A stretch of DNA of 60,079 bases. It comes from Betaproteobacteria bacterium. GTDB lineage: Bacteria; Pseudomonadota; Gammaproteobacteria; Burkholderiales; Casimicrobiaceae. Location of the stretch: NCBI GenBank assembly GCA_004293675.1, contig READ01000028.1, forward strand, positions 1 through 60,079, read 5' to 3'. The notes below the pieces were generated by a model that had not been told where the DNA came from, searched no databases, and saw only the letters and a list, made by a program, of their open reading frames with translations. Below are positions 7,046 through 16,847 of the stretch, piece by piece. The first letter of the stretch is position 1, and every line of letters begins with the position of its first letter. The position numbers and the translations under genes are program-made.

Positions 7046-9028
7046 CTACTTGCTTCTCTTTTGCAGATACCGATCGTAAAACGCGGTCATTACCGCAAAC
7101 TGAAAGTCGGCATTGGCCTTTTTCGCGAAGCCGTGACCCTCGTCTTCGGCGAGCAAATACCACACCGCGCCGCCATTGCCACGCACTTTGCGAACGATTT
7201 GCTCGGCCTCCGTGTACGGCACGCGCGGGTCGTTTTTGCCGTGTACGACCATGAGCGGCACTTTGATTTTTTCAGCGCGGGTGAGCGGTGAAATAGTGTC
7301 GAGAAATTTGCGCATGTCGGGGTCGCGCTCGTCGCCGTACTCGCTGCGCCGCAAATCGCGTCGGTAGGTTTCGGTGTTTTCAAGGAAGCTCACAAAGTGT
7401 GAAATGCCAACGGCGTTGTAGGCTGCCGCCAGCCGGTCGCCGTAGAACACGCTCGTGGCCAGCACCATGTAGCCGCCATAGCTGCCACCCATCACTGCGA
7501 CTCGAGAACTATCGAGATCGGGCTGGGTTTTGATCCAATCGAGCAATGCGCCGATATCTCGCACCGAATCTTCGCGCTTTTTTAAGTTATCTGCCTCAAG
7601 AAATTTTTGACCGAAGCCGATCGAGCCGCGCACGTTGGGGTAGATGAGTGCGTAGCCACGCTCATTGACAAAAAAATTGTTTCGCCCACGAAAGCCCGGG
7701 CGAGATTGCCCCTCGGGGCCGCCGTGAATTGAGATGATGACGGGGCGTTTGCCGGGAAATTCTTTGCTGTTTGGACGATGCAAGAAACCGGAAATATTGA
7801 GCCCGTCGAAACTCGTCCAGTTGATGAGTTCCGCTTCAGAAAATGGTCGTTTTGTTCCGGCAACGGCGGCGTGCTGAGTCCAGCGCGTAACGGTTGCGCT
7901 GTCAACGTCCACCGAAAACAATTCGCCCGGCGAGTCCGCCGATTCGATGGTGAGCGCCAAATCGCGACCGTTTCTGTGCCAGCTGGCCTCGGTAATCAGA
8001 CCGGGCGGTAGTGCGGGCACCGCTAACACGTTGAGTTCATCGTCGTACAAACGAAGCTGTGTGCCACCATTGACGTTGATCAGTGCTGCGACGCGTTTGT
8101 TACTGCGAGCGACCGACCATGTATCCACATCGTGGGCGATATCTTTGGTCACCCACTGCCGCTCGCCTGTGCGAACGTCGACGCGTGACAACTTGCCAAA
8201 ATCCGCATCGAATTTCTTGCGATACAACCACCGATCGCTGCTCGAATCTTGGTTGCTGGTGCCGTCGCCAATGAGCGCACGAATTCCGGTGGCCAAATCG
8301 AGCGACCAGAGCAGACTTTTGGTTGCCGATTCGCGCTGTGACAAGAGCAATCGATTTTCGCGATCAAACCAGCGCAGCACGGTCCAGCCCGCGCCGGGAA
8401 GCGTGGCGAGCTTGAAACGTGCCTCCGGTTGCAGCGGGCTCACGGCGAATACTTCGACGCTTGCTTGCTCCCGCTTGCCATTTCGATCCAGCGCACGCGA
8501 CGTAATGATGAGCTTGTCTTGCGCGCTGTTCCACGGACCCGCTGAGTGCAATTCTCCTGCGGGTGTGATTTGCTTTTCCTCCAGCGTTTTCGGATCGAGT
8601 CGGTAGAGCTGCGTGGCCTCATCACCGCCCACGTCGCGCGAAAACAAAATGTATTCACCGCGTTTGGGCTCATACATCGCGTTTCTGACAGGCTCTTTCG
8701 ATTTGGTCAACTGCACGGCTTTACCCAAAGGATCGGCTTGCAAAAAGAGCTGCGCCGTGTTGCCCGCGCGGCGCAAAATCAGCATGTCTTGCTCCGTCGG
8801 ATGCCATGCGACGAATCGGGTGGGAAAGAATTCGCCGTACGGTGCGATGTCAGCGGCAAGCGCTTGCGGAATGTTGGGCACACCGTCGAGTTTGATCGCC
8901 GCTGGCGGCGCAAATACGGCCGCATCGGGTTTGACGGGGGTCGTGGCCAACGCCGCACCTCCGGCCACGATCGCCGAGGCGACGACCAACCGAGCATTGG
9001 CCAGAGCGGGGATGAGTTTTCGACGCAT
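7046..9028 (-). CDS. S9 family (prolyl oligopeptidase type) exported peptidase
   Basis: 660 residues from ATG 9028, which gives a clean signal peptide (MRRKLIPALANARLVVASAI); an ATG at 9061 would add 11 residues. Residues about 60-400 form a WD-like beta-propeller, and the C-terminal third is an alpha/beta-hydrolase. The catalytic serine is in GGSYGGYM (about residue 514), the aspartate in KNDPRVPY (about 598) and the histidine in DEGHGF (about 633), so the triad is complete. Such enzymes cleave dipeptides or acylated residues from small peptides, here probably in the periplasm. The gene is divergent from mutL, with about 100 bp between starts. Specificity is not predictable. Confidence 0.9.
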   Translation of the reverse strand: MRRKLIPALANARLVVASAIVAGGAALATTPVKPDAAVFAPPAAIKLDGVPNIPQALAADIAPYGEFFPTRFVAWHPTEQDMLILRRAGNTAQLFLQADPLGKAVQLTKSKEPVRNAMYEPKRGEYILFSRDVGGDEATQLYRLDPKTLEEKQITPAGELHSAGPWNSAQDKLIITSRALDRNGKREQASVEVFAVSPLQPEARFKLATLPGAGWTVLRWFDRENRLLLSQRESATKSLLWSLDLATGIRALIGDGTSNQDSSSDRWLYRKKFDADFGKLSRVDVRTGERQWVTKDIAHDVDTWSVARSNKRVAALINVNGGTQLRLYDDELNVLAVPALPPGLITEASWHRNGRDLALTIESADSPGELFSVDVDSATVTRWTQHAAVAGTKRPFSEAELINWTSFDGLNISGFLHRPNSKEFPGKRPVIISIHGGPEGQSRPGFRGRNNFFVNERGYALIYPNVRGSIGFGQKFLEADNLKKREDSVRDIGALLDWIKTQPDLDSSRVAVMGGSYGGYMVLATSVFYGDRLAAAYNAVGISHFVSFLENTETYRRDLRRSEYGDERDPDMRKFLDTISPLTRAEKIKVPLMVVHGKNDPRVPYTEAEQIVRKVRGNGGAVWYLLAEDEGHGFAKKANADFQFAVMTAFYDRYLQKRSK

Positions 9029-9130
9029 ACAATCGATTCTGTGAACGCTTCGTTTGATCATTCTGTGATTGTGCCAGAGCCCCCGTCCGTCGGGGCTGTT
9101 GGCGTTTTGCGGGAATCCCCTAGTGCAACG

Positions 9131-10930
9131 ATGCGAACTATCCGAACGCTCCCGGATCACCTGGTCAATCAAATCGCCGCCGGCGAAGTGATCGAACGTC
9201 CAGCCGCTGCGCTCAAAGAGATTCTTGAAAATTCGCTTGATGCGGGCGCCCGCGCGATTGACATCGAATTGCAAGCGGGGGGTACGGCGCTGTTGCAAGT
9301 GAGCGACGATGGACGCGGCATCGCTGCCGATGAATTACCTCTGGCGGTGGCTCGTCACGCCACATCAAAAATCGTCACGCTCGACGATCTTGAATCGGTG
9401 GCGTCGTTTGGGTTTCGAGGCGAAGCGCTGGCGTCCATTGCGTCGGTATCAAGACTTGCCGTGGTGAGCCGAACTGCAACTGCGTCGAATGCGTCGCGCT
9501 TGCAGATCGAGGGCGGGGCGCTGGGCAGCGTCGAGCCGACGGCTGCGCGTGAGGGCACGACAATTTCGGTCGCCGAACTCTTTTTCAACACCCCCGCGCG
9601 CCGTCGATTTTTAAAGTCTGAAGCCACGGAATATGCGCATTGCCTTGAAGCGATTAGGCGCTGCGCATTGACGCGTCATGATGTCGCATTTCAACTAAAA
9701 CATAATGGTCGCGCGGTGCTCCGCTGGCCTGCGCAAAGCTGGAGCGCCCGCGTTGCAGACGTTCTGTCAGCCGATTGGCTGGGTGCGGCCCAGCCCGTTG
9801 CCGTCGACGGCGGCGCGATTTCGATTGAAGGTTGGGTGCTTAAGCCCAACAGCGCCGTGTCGCCTCGCGATGCTCAACATCTGTTTGTTAACGGTCGTTG
9901 GGTGCGCGACAAGGTCGTTTTGCACGCCATTCGTGACGCGCTGCGCGATCAAATGCACGGCGGCGCTGCGCCATCATTTGTGCTCAAAATTTCACTTGAT
10001 CCGCGTGGCGTGGATGTCAACGTTCACCCCGCGAAAACAGAGGTGCGCTTTCGTGATTCGCAAGCCGTCCATCAATTCGTCCGGCGCGCTGTGGAGCGCG
10101 CGATGGCGGGAGGTGCTAGCGCCGATGCCGCGGTTTCAGCTGCGCCCAAACTCTTTGGGGCAACAGCCTCCGATGAGACGAGCGCCGCAGTGCAGCAGGC
10201 ATTCGTCTATCCGCTTCGGCAGCCAAGCCCATCGTTTGCCGTCAATGAGCGCTCCACGGCCTATTTTTTTTCGCCGCAGTCTAGCGAGTCCGAAGTCATA
10301 AACGGGGCTCCTCTGGCTTCGTCGCAGACTGCCCCACTACCTGCCAGCGAATTTCCACTGGGCTTTGCCGTGGCGCAGTTGCACGGCGTATACATCCTCT
10401 CACAGAGCGCGGCGGGGCTCGTGTTGGTGGATATGCATGCCGCTCACGAACGGATTGTTTTTGAAAAATTGCGCTCACAATCGAGCGCCATTGGCGCGAC
10501 GCAGCGACTGTTGATCCCCAGCGTGCTCAACGGAAGCGAAAAGGAAATGGCCACCGTCGAGGCGCACCGCGACAACTTGCTGCGGCTTGGTTTTGATGTG
10601 AGCACAACCGGCCCCAAGACGCTCGCGCTTCGAAGCGTACCCTCGTTGCTGGCCGACGCCGCCCCCGAGGCACTGCTTCGAAGCGTGCTCGCTGAGCTCG
10701 ATGAGCTCGGCGTGAGCGCGACCATCGAGACACAGCGCGATGAATTGCTATCCACCATGGCCTGCCATGCCGCAGTGCGCGCCAATCGTTTGCTGAGTGT
10801 CGCCGAGATGAACGCATTGCTTCGTGAAATGGAGGCGACCGAGCGCTCTGGCCAATGCAATCACGGTCGCCCCACGTGGTATCAGCTCACGCTCAAAGAG
10901 CTTGATGCGCTTTTCATGCGCGGTCGCTGA
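9131..10930 (+). CDS. mutL: DNA mismatch repair protein MutL
   Basis: 599 residues. The start at ATG 9131 gives MRTIRTLPDHLVNQIAAGEV, the canonical MutL N-terminus. GHKL ATPase motifs follow: ENSLDAGA, DDGRGI, ATSKI and GFRGEALASI. The C-terminal domain has DMHAAHERIVFE (about residues 434-445), which matches the metal-binding endonuclease motif DxHA-x2-E-x4-E, and QCNHGRPTW near the end. It is therefore likely a nicking-competent MutL, as in bacteria without MutH. MutL couples MutS recognition of mismatches to strand excision. The stop overlaps the miaA start by one base, so the two are co-transcribed. Confidence 0.97.
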   Translation: MRTIRTLPDHLVNQIAAGEVIERPAAALKEILENSLDAGARAIDIELQAGGTALLQVSDDGRGIAADELPLAVARHATSKIVTLDDLESVASFGFRGEALASIASVSRLAVVSRTATASNASRLQIEGGALGSVEPTAAREGTTISVAELFFNTPARRRFLKSEATEYAHCLEAIRRCALTRHDVAFQLKHNGRAVLRWPAQSWSARVADVLSADWLGAAQPVAVDGGAISIEGWVLKPNSAVSPRDAQHLFVNGRWVRDKVVLHAIRDALRDQMHGGAAPSFVLKISLDPRGVDVNVHPAKTEVRFRDSQAVHQFVRRAVERAMAGGASADAAVSAAPKLFGATASDETSAAVQQAFVYPLRQPSPSFAVNERSTAYFFSPQSSESEVINGAPLASSQTAPLPASEFPLGFAVAQLHGVYILSQSAAGLVLVDMHAAHERIVFEKLRSQSSAIGATQRLLIPSVLNGSEKEMATVEAHRDNLLRLGFDVSTTGPKTLALRSVPSLLADAAPEALLRSVLAELDELGVSATIETQRDELLSTMACHAAVRANRLLSVAEMNALLREMEATERSGQCNHGRPTWYQLTLKELDALFMRGR

Positions 10931-11892
10931 TGCCGGGTTCAGCGCTGCCCGTTGTTTTGCTGATCGGCCCGACTGCATCTGGAAAAAGCGATGCTGCGCT
11001 CGCCTTGGCCGAACGCTTTAACGGTGAAATTGTCAGCATCGATTCTGCGTTGGTGTATCGGGATATGAACGTCGGCACTGCCAAGCCAACGTTGGCTGAG
11101 CGCGAGCGAATTGCCCACCATTTGATTGATCTGATTGATCCGACCGAGCGCTATTCAGTGGCGCAGTTTTTGACCGACTGTCTGGCCGCCATAGACGACA
11201 TTCGTTCGCGTGGAAAGCTGCCGCTGCTGGTGGGCGGCACCATGATGTACGCCGACGCCCTGATTCGCGGAATGAGCGATGTGCCGCCCACCGATGACGC
11301 CGTGCGCAAAGAAATTCGCCAACGGTGCGAGCGCCTGGGCATCGCTGCACTTCATGCCGAGCTGGCGACAGTCGATCCTCTCACGGCCGCTCGCTTGTCT
11401 GCGAACGACACGCAACGCATTGAGCGCGCACTTGAAGTATGGACAATGACTGGCACGCCGGTTTCGGCGATGCAAGGGCAACGCAAACCGGCGCTCGCCG
11501 ACCGACCGCATCAGGTGATTCTTTGGACGCCAACGGATCGCGCTTGGCTGCATGCACGTTGTGAAACGCGTTTAACGCACATGTTTAACAAGGGCTTGGT
11601 CGATGAAGTGAAATCGCTGCAACGCAAATATGTGCTGCACGATGCGCTCGCGTCGATGCGCTGCGTGGGGTATCGCCAGGTGCTTGATGTACTCGAAGGG
11701 CGGGCACCGCTCGCTGAGATGAAGGATCGCGCGCTATTTGCCACGCGGCAACTCGCCAAGCGTCAAATGACTTGGATGCGCAGTATGTCGGGCGACACGG
11801 TGCAATGCGATACAGTCCAGGCAGATCAAGCCGTAGACAGCGCCGCCAGACTCATAGATAGAGCGGTCGAGCTTACCGGGGAGCGCACATGA
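10930..11892 (+). CDS. miaA: tRNA dimethylallyltransferase MiaA
   Basis: 320 residues, the normal length. The P-loop GPTASGKS is at residues 13-20, followed by DSALVYRDMNVGTAKP, GGTMMYADAL and GYRQVLDVLEG, all characteristic of MiaA. It transfers a dimethylallyl group to A37 of tRNAs that read codons starting with U. It begins in the last base of mutL (TGATG) and its stop overlaps plsB by 4 bp (ATGA), so translational coupling across mutL-miaA-plsB is likely. The mutL-miaA pairing is common in proteobacteria. Confidence 0.97.
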   Translation: MPGSALPVVLLIGPTASGKSDAALALAERFNGEIVSIDSALVYRDMNVGTAKPTLAERERIAHHLIDLIDPTERYSVAQFLTDCLAAIDDIRSRGKLPLLVGGTMMYADALIRGMSDVPPTDDAVRKEIRQRCERLGIAALHAELATVDPLTAARLSANDTQRIERALEVWTMTGTPVSAMQGQRKPALADRPHQVILWTPTDRAWLHARCETRLTHMFNKGLVDEVKSLQRKYVLHDALASMRCVGYRQVLDVLEGRAPLAEMKDRALFATRQLAKRQMTWMRSMSGDTVQCDTVQADQAVDSAARLIDRAVELTGERT

Positions 11893-14372
11893 AGACCGTC
11901 AATTCGCTATGGACATCGCCGCGCCGCTGGCTGCCGACGCTGCTGCGTCGTGGGTTTGACGCATGGGTGCGCGCCAAGGTGTTTCCGCAACCGCTCAACA
12001 TCAGCGCTGAGAAATCCGTTTGCTATGTGCTCGCGCGGCCCTCGATGACTGATCGCGCCATGCTCGATTCGCTGACCCGACAGCATGACATTCCGATGTC
12101 GCACGTGCCGCTGCTGGGGCTCTCGGGTAGCGAGCGCAATGCATTTTTCAGCTTGAGAGAGAGCCGAATGAGCACGGTGCCGCCCAAATTGCTGCGTCTG
12201 TTGGACGCTGTTCAATCGGGCGGTTTGGACGATGTGGAGCTCATTCCCGTGAGCATTTTTTGGGGCCGCGCACCCGAGCGCGAAGCGGCGGACACGGCCC
12301 GCATGCGCTGGCTGCGAGTGTGGGCGGCAGAGGGCTGGGGCGGGCGCTCGCGCCTCAGAAAACTATTGGCGATTCTGTTTTTCCGTCGCGATGTGGTGGC
12401 AAAGTTTGGCGAACCGGTTTCGCTCAAAGCGGCGGCCGTCCAAGCTGCCTCCGACGGATTGACGCCCGCGCTATTGCAGCGACGCGTGGCCCGCTTGCTG
12501 CGAACGCAATTTCGCACCGAGCGCGAAGCGGCCATCGGGCCCGATTTATCGCACCGCCGGCTGCTCACCGATGCCATATTGCAAGAACCGCGCGTCAAAG
12601 CGGCCATCGCCGATGAGATTACGACGCGCAAGACAACCGAACAGAAAGTCATCGCGCGCGCCGAAAAGATGGCGCATGAAATCGCAGCCGATTACTCGTA
12701 TCCAATCATTCGGGTGTTCGCGCGCGCGCTGCAATCGCTATGGAATCGGATCTATGACGGCGTGGACGTTCGTGGCACTGATCGCCTGCACATGCTGGCG
12801 AAGGATCACACGATTGTCTATGTGCCCTGCCATCGCAGCCACATCGACTATTTGTTGTTGTCTTATGTGGTGCGCGAAGCGGGATTGACGATTCCGCATA
12901 TCGCTGCCGGCGCGAACTTAAATCTGCCAGTCGTGGGCACGATTTTGCGCGGCGGTGGGGCGTTTTTTCTCCGCCGATCATTTAAGGATGACAACCTCTA
13001 CGGCGAAGTGTTTAGCGCCTACGTCCACGAGGTGTTGAAACGGGGCTTTCCGGTGGAGTATTTCATCGAGGGCGGCCGCTCGCGCACCGGTCGAATGTTG
13101 CAACCTAAGGCCGGGCTTATTTCGATGACAGTGCAGAGCTATTTGCGCGAACACAATCGGCCGCTCGCATTTGTGCCGGTCTATGTGGGCTACGAAAAAC
13201 TCATGGAGGGCGGCAGCTACACACAGGAGCTAGCGGGTGCCGCCAAGCGCAAAGAGTCTATTTGGGGCTTGCTCGGAGCGCTCAAAGACATGCGAAACGA
13301 GCGCTACGGTCGGGTGGGCGTGACCTTTGCACGACCTGTGATGTTGGGCGAGATGCTCGATGTTTCGGGTGTTGCGGGCTTTCAAAACTGGCTTGATGAC
13401 AAAGCGTTGCGCCGCCGCACGCTTACCGAGTTATCACGCCAACTGGCCGAGCGCATCAATGGCGCAGCGCATATGAATCCCGTCGCGCTGGTGGCATCGG
13501 TGCTGCTCGCCACGCCCAAGCACGCGGCCGATGTAGCGCAACTCGCCACGAGTATCGATCGCTTGCGTCAGCTCATCATGCGCACGCAAATGACGCCGGA
13601 AATCGCCATGACCCCGCTCGCGGGTGCAGAGGCCATCGAGTATGTGACCAAGATGGGTTACTTGGAGCATCGACAGCACGTATTGGGCGACGTGGTGCTG
13701 GCCAAGGAATCGGCTGCCGTGTCGCTCACGTACTTTCGAAACAACGTGTTGCACTGTGTTGCGCTGCCCGGTTTGATCGCTTGTTTGATTGCGCAGCACG
13801 GCACGGTGGGGCGCGCCAAGCTCGCGCGATTGGCGCGTGAGTTTTACGTGTTGATGCAGTCCGAGCTCTACCTGCCCGAGTGGGAAGGCGACGCCTTCGC
13901 GCCGTTTGACGCAACGCTTGCTGCAATGGTGGACGATGGCTGGGTGACGGCGGAGGATGACGCTAGTGTGATTTCCATGCCAGCGCAGGCCAGCGACGCC
14001 GCGTTGCAGCTCGAAACGCTGGCATCCACCATTCGCCCAACCTTGACTCGGCATGCGCTGATGCTCGCGCTAGTGGTTCGAGACGCTTCGGGAAGCAAAA
14101 ATCGTGAGGCGATCGAGCAGCTCTGTCAGCAAGCGGCGCAGCATTTGGCGATGACGCACGTCTTTAACGCGCCCGAGTTCTCTGACAAAACGCAGTTTCG
14201 CTCGGCATTTGATGCGCTGCTGCGGGCGGACCTGGTCAAACTCGATTCGGCGGACTTTGTACATTTTGACGCTCGCACGTCGGCGTGGGCCAATGACGCT
14301 GCGTTTCTGTTGCCGCCCGACACCCGAGCGGCCGTGCTGCGCGCAGCTAGGAGTGGTGTAGCTCGGTTGTAG
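11889..14372 (+). CDS. plsB: Glycerol-3-phosphate 1-O-acyltransferase PlsB
   Basis: 827 residues, near the length of E. coli PlsB. The acyltransferase block carries CHRSHIDYLL (H-x4-D motif, about residue 315), then GGGAFFLRRSF, YFIEGGRSRTGRM and FVPVYVGYEKL, the four conserved motifs of the family. It acylates position 1 of glycerol-3-phosphate at the inner membrane, the first step of phospholipid synthesis. It overlaps miaA by 4 bp and so belongs to the mutL-miaA-plsB transcription unit. Many betaproteobacteria use PlsX-PlsY for this step; whether they are also present cannot be seen here. Confidence 0.96.
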   Translation: MKTVNSLWTSPRRWLPTLLRRGFDAWVRAKVFPQPLNISAEKSVCYVLARPSMTDRAMLDSLTRQHDIPMSHVPLLGLSGSERNAFFSLRESRMSTVPPKLLRLLDAVQSGGLDDVELIPVSIFWGRAPEREAADTARMRWLRVWAAEGWGGRSRLRKLLAILFFRRDVVAKFGEPVSLKAAAVQAASDGLTPALLQRRVARLLRTQFRTEREAAIGPDLSHRRLLTDAILQEPRVKAAIADEITTRKTTEQKVIARAEKMAHEIAADYSYPIIRVFARALQSLWNRIYDGVDVRGTDRLHMLAKDHTIVYVPCHRSHIDYLLLSYVVREAGLTIPHIAAGANLNLPVVGTILRGGGAFFLRRSFKDDNLYGEVFSAYVHEVLKRGFPVEYFIEGGRSRTGRMLQPKAGLISMTVQSYLREHNRPLAFVPVYVGYEKLMEGGSYTQELAGAAKRKESIWGLLGALKDMRNERYGRVGVTFARPVMLGEMLDVSGVAGFQNWLDDKALRRRTLTELSRQLAERINGAAHMNPVALVASVLLATPKHAADVAQLATSIDRLRQLIMRTQMTPEIAMTPLAGAEAIEYVTKMGYLEHRQHVLGDVVLAKESAAVSLTYFRNNVLHCVALPGLIACLIAQHGTVGRAKLARLAREFYVLMQSELYLPEWEGDAFAPFDATLAAMVDDGWVTAEDDASVISMPAQASDAALQLETLASTIRPTLTRHALMLALVVRDASGSKNREAIEQLCQQAAQHLAMTHVFNAPEFSDKTQFRSAFDALLRADLVKLDSADFVHFDARTSAWANDAAFLLPPDTRAAVLRAARSGVARL

Positions 14373-14460
14373 CGCGCCCGGCGCAGAAGCCACGCAGTTT
14401 GCACCGTAAAATCAGCGGTTCCGCTTGACTTTCTGGCTCAGCAACGGGCCACAGCTTTCC

Positions 14461-15867
14461 ATGACTGGTCGCACCCTCTACGATAAATTGTTTGATGCAC
14501 ACGTCGTTCGCACTGAGAGCGATGGCGCGTCGCTTCTCTACATCGATCGACATTTGGTGCACGAGGTGACGAGTCCGCAGGCTTTCGAGGGATTGAAACT
14601 GGCGGGACGGCAACCGTGGCGCAAAAGCTCGATGGTGGCAATGCCCGATCACAATACGCCCACGACACCGGGCTTTACAGTGATTACCGATGCGGTGTCG
14701 CGAACCCAAGTTGAAACGCTCGACAGCAATGCTGCGGAACACGGCCTAACGTACTTTCGGATTGGCGACATGCGACGCGGCATCGTGCACGTTGTGGGGC
14801 CCGAGCAGGGCGCAACGCTCCCAGGCATGACGGTGGTGTGCGGCGATTCGCACACTTCCACACACGGGGCGTTCGCAGCACTCGCGTTTGGTATTGGCAC
14901 CTCTGAGGTTGAGCATGTGATGGCCACGCAGTGTCTGCCACAAAAGAAATCAAAATCGATGCTGGTGCGCTGCGATGGTCGCTTAGCCACGGGCGTGACC
15001 GCGAAGGATTTGGTGCTGGCCATCATTGGAAAAATTGGCACGGCAGGCGGCACGGGCTACGCCATCGAATTTGGTGGAGACGCGGTGCGCGCGCTGTCGA
15101 TGGAAGGGCGCATGAGCATGTGCAATATGGCCATCGAAGCCGGTGCTCGCGCCGGAATGGTGGCCTATGACGCTGTGACCGAAGCCTATGTTCAAGGTCG
15201 GCCATTTTCGCCGCGCGCTGAGCAATGGGATGCAGCCACCAAGCACTGGCGCACCTTGGTCAGCGATGTCGATGCCAAGTTCGATCACACCGTCGTTATT
15301 AACGCCAGCGAATTGATTCCTCAGATCACTTGGGGAACGTCGCCAGAGATGGTCGTTGATGTCAACGGACGCGTTCCCGATCCGGATCGCGAAAAGGATT
15401 CCACCAAGCGCGAAGGCATCGCTCGGGCGCTCGCCTACATGGGCCTTACGCCCAATACGCCGATGAACGAAATCAAGATTGATAAGGTGTTCATCGGCTC
15501 TTGCACCAATTCACGTATCGAAGATTTGCGGGCTGCTGCCGATGTGGTCAAAGGTCGTCGACGCGCTGACAACGTCAAGCTCGCGATGGTTGTGCCGGGC
15601 TCTGGGCTTGTGAAAGCGCAGGCTGAGCGAGAAGGGCTCGACAAAATTTTTACTGCGGCTGGCTTTGAATGGCGCGAACCGGGTTGCTCGATGTGCCTCG
15701 CGATGAACGATGATCGTCTAGAACCCGGTGAACGTTGCGCGTCGACGTCGAACCGGAATTTCGAGGGGCGTCAGGGCGCGGGTGGACGAACGCACTTGGT
15801 GAGCCCAGCGATGGCCGCTGCCGCTGGAATTGCGGGTCACTTTGTGGATGTTCGGCGTCTCGGATAG
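14461..15867 (+). CDS. leuC: 3-isopropylmalate dehydratase large subunit LeuC
   Basis: 468 residues from ATG 14461; a TTG 36 bp upstream is less likely because [16 protein letters not shown] is the usual N-terminus. The three cysteines that hold the 4Fe-4S cluster are visible: C348 in [10 protein letters not shown], and C409 and C412 in GCSMC. With LeuD it isomerises 2-isopropylmalate to 3-isopropylmalate in leucine synthesis. It is the first of leuC, a small lipoprotein gene, leuD and leuB, all on one strand. leuA is not in the window. Confidence 0.97.
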   Translation: MTGRTLYDKLFDAHVVRTESDGASLLYIDRHLVHEVTSPQAFEGLKLAGRQPWRKSSMVAMPDHNTPTTPGFTVITDAVSRTQVETLDSNAAEHGLTYFRIGDMRRGIVHVVGPEQGATLPGMTVVCGDSHTSTHGAFAALAFGIGTSEVEHVMATQCLPQKKSKSMLVRCDGRLATGVTAKDLVLAIIGKIGTAGGTGYAIEFGGDAVRALSMEGRMSMCNMAIEAGARAGMVAYDAVTEAYVQGRPFSPRAEQWDAATKHWRTLVSDVDAKFDHTVVINASELIPQITWGTSPEMVVDVNGRVPDPDREKDSTKREGIARALAYMGLTPNTPMNEIKIDKVFIGSCTNSRIEDLRAAADVVKGRRRADNVKLAMVVPGSGLVKAQAEREGLDKIFTAAGFEWREPGCSMCLAMNDDRLEPGERCASTSNRNFEGRQGAGGRTHLVSPAMAAAAGIAGHFVDVRRLG

Positions 15868-15886
15868 TTTTAGGCGCTCCTCTGAA

Positions 15887-15945
15887 GGCCATATAAAACG
15901 GCGCTTTCAGGGTGTGCATCGCTGAATGCGCCGTTTTATATGGCC
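15887..15945. terminator. Long perfect hairpin between leuC and the entericidin gene
   Basis: An 18-bp perfect inverted repeat (arms 15887-15904 and 15928-15945, beginning GGCCATATAAAACGGCGC) extends inward by 5 more pairs after one mismatch, leaving an 11-base loop. A run of seven T follows at 15959-15965, about 13 bp after the arm. It could act as a partial terminator or an mRNA-stability element inside the leu operon. Confidence 0.6.
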
Positions 15946-15998
15946 TCCAGGCCCTCAATTTTTTTGATCGACACAGTGCTGATTGAAAGGAAGTATCG

Positions 15999-16130
15999 AT
16001 GAAGCGTTTACTCATCCTCACCCTCGTTAGTTTCATGGCGCTTTTGAGCGCGTGCAACACCATGCAAGGCATCGGTAAAGATGTTCAAAAAGCCGGCGAA
16101 AAACTCGAAGACGCCGCGAGGAAAAAGTAA
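15999..16130 (+). CDS. Entericidin A/B family small lipoprotein
   Basis: A 43-residue protein. The N-terminus MKRLLILTLVSFMALLSAC is a lipoprotein signal peptide with lipobox LSAC, so the mature protein starts at Cys19 and is only 25 residues, lysine-rich and helical (IGKDVQKAGEKLEDAA). GAAAGGAAG just upstream is a good ribosome-binding site. Entericidins are small cell-envelope lipoproteins; in E. coli they are linked to stationary-phase lysis. This gene sits between leuC and leuD, an arrangement familiar in Burkholderiales, and its stop is 3 bp before the leuD start. Confidence 0.85.
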   Translation: MKRLLILTLVSFMALLSACNTMQGIGKDVQKAGEKLEDAARKK

Positions 16131-16133
16131 CTC

Positions 16134-16772
16134 ATGGAAAGATTTACCGTACATACGGGCCTGGTCGCGCCACTGGATCGCGCCAACGTTGACACCGACG
16201 CGATCATCCCGAAGCAGTTTTTGAAGTCCATTAAGCGAAGCGGCTATGGCCCCAATTGCTTCGATGAGTGGCGCTACTTAGATGTGGGACAGCCCGGTGC
16301 TGACAACAGTAAACGACCGCTCAATTCGCAATTCATTTTGAATGAGCCGCGTTACGCAGGCGCCTCCGTGTTACTCGCTCGTCAGAACTTTGGCTGCGGT
16401 TCGTCGCGCGAACACGCGCCGTGGGCATTGCTGCAAAACGGCTACCGGGCGATCATCGCGCCGAGCTACGGCGATATTTTTCACAGCAACTCCCTGAACA
16501 ACGGCCTGTTGGTGATTCGCCTGCCGGAGGCGCAGGTCGATCAACTCTTTCACGATTGCGCCGCTTTTCCGGGCTTCCAACTCGTCATCGATCTTGAATT
16601 GCAGCAGGTACGAGCCACCGATGCTCGATATGCGTTTGACTTTGAGATTGCGGCCGGCAAACGCGAACGCATGCTCAATGGCTGGGACGACATCGGACTC
16701 ACCTTGAAGCACAGCGCCGAGATCGCAGCGTTTGAATCGAAACACCTAGCCGCACAACCTTGGCTCGCATAG
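16134..16772 (+). CDS. leuD: 3-isopropylmalate dehydratase small subunit LeuD
   Basis: 212 residues, the normal length. It begins [29 protein letters not shown] and includes [14 protein letters not shown], the swivel-domain signature of aconitase-family small subunits. It forms the isopropylmalate isomerase with LeuC. The start is only 3 bp after the lipoprotein stop, so the pair is probably translated from one message. Confidence 0.97.
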   Translation: MERFTVHTGLVAPLDRANVDTDAIIPKQFLKSIKRSGYGPNCFDEWRYLDVGQPGADNSKRPLNSQFILNEPRYAGASVLLARQNFGCGSSREHAPWALLQNGYRAIIAPSYGDIFHSNSLNNGLLVIRLPEAQVDQLFHDCAAFPGFQLVIDLELQQVRATDARYAFDFEIAAGKRERMLNGWDDIGLTLKHSAEIAAFESKHLAAQPWLA

Positions 16773-16847
16773 CGCTCGCCGCTCAGTGAAATCGGCGGTG
16801 TGCTGATTTCGTCCTTCGTCCTTGGTCATTCGTCCTTGCATCAACAC

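Noticed and set aside
8546-9130. 195-codon upstream extension of the mutL frame
   Set aside because: It runs antisense through the S9 peptidase start and has no MutL-like sequence. The canonical MutL N-terminus begins at 9131.
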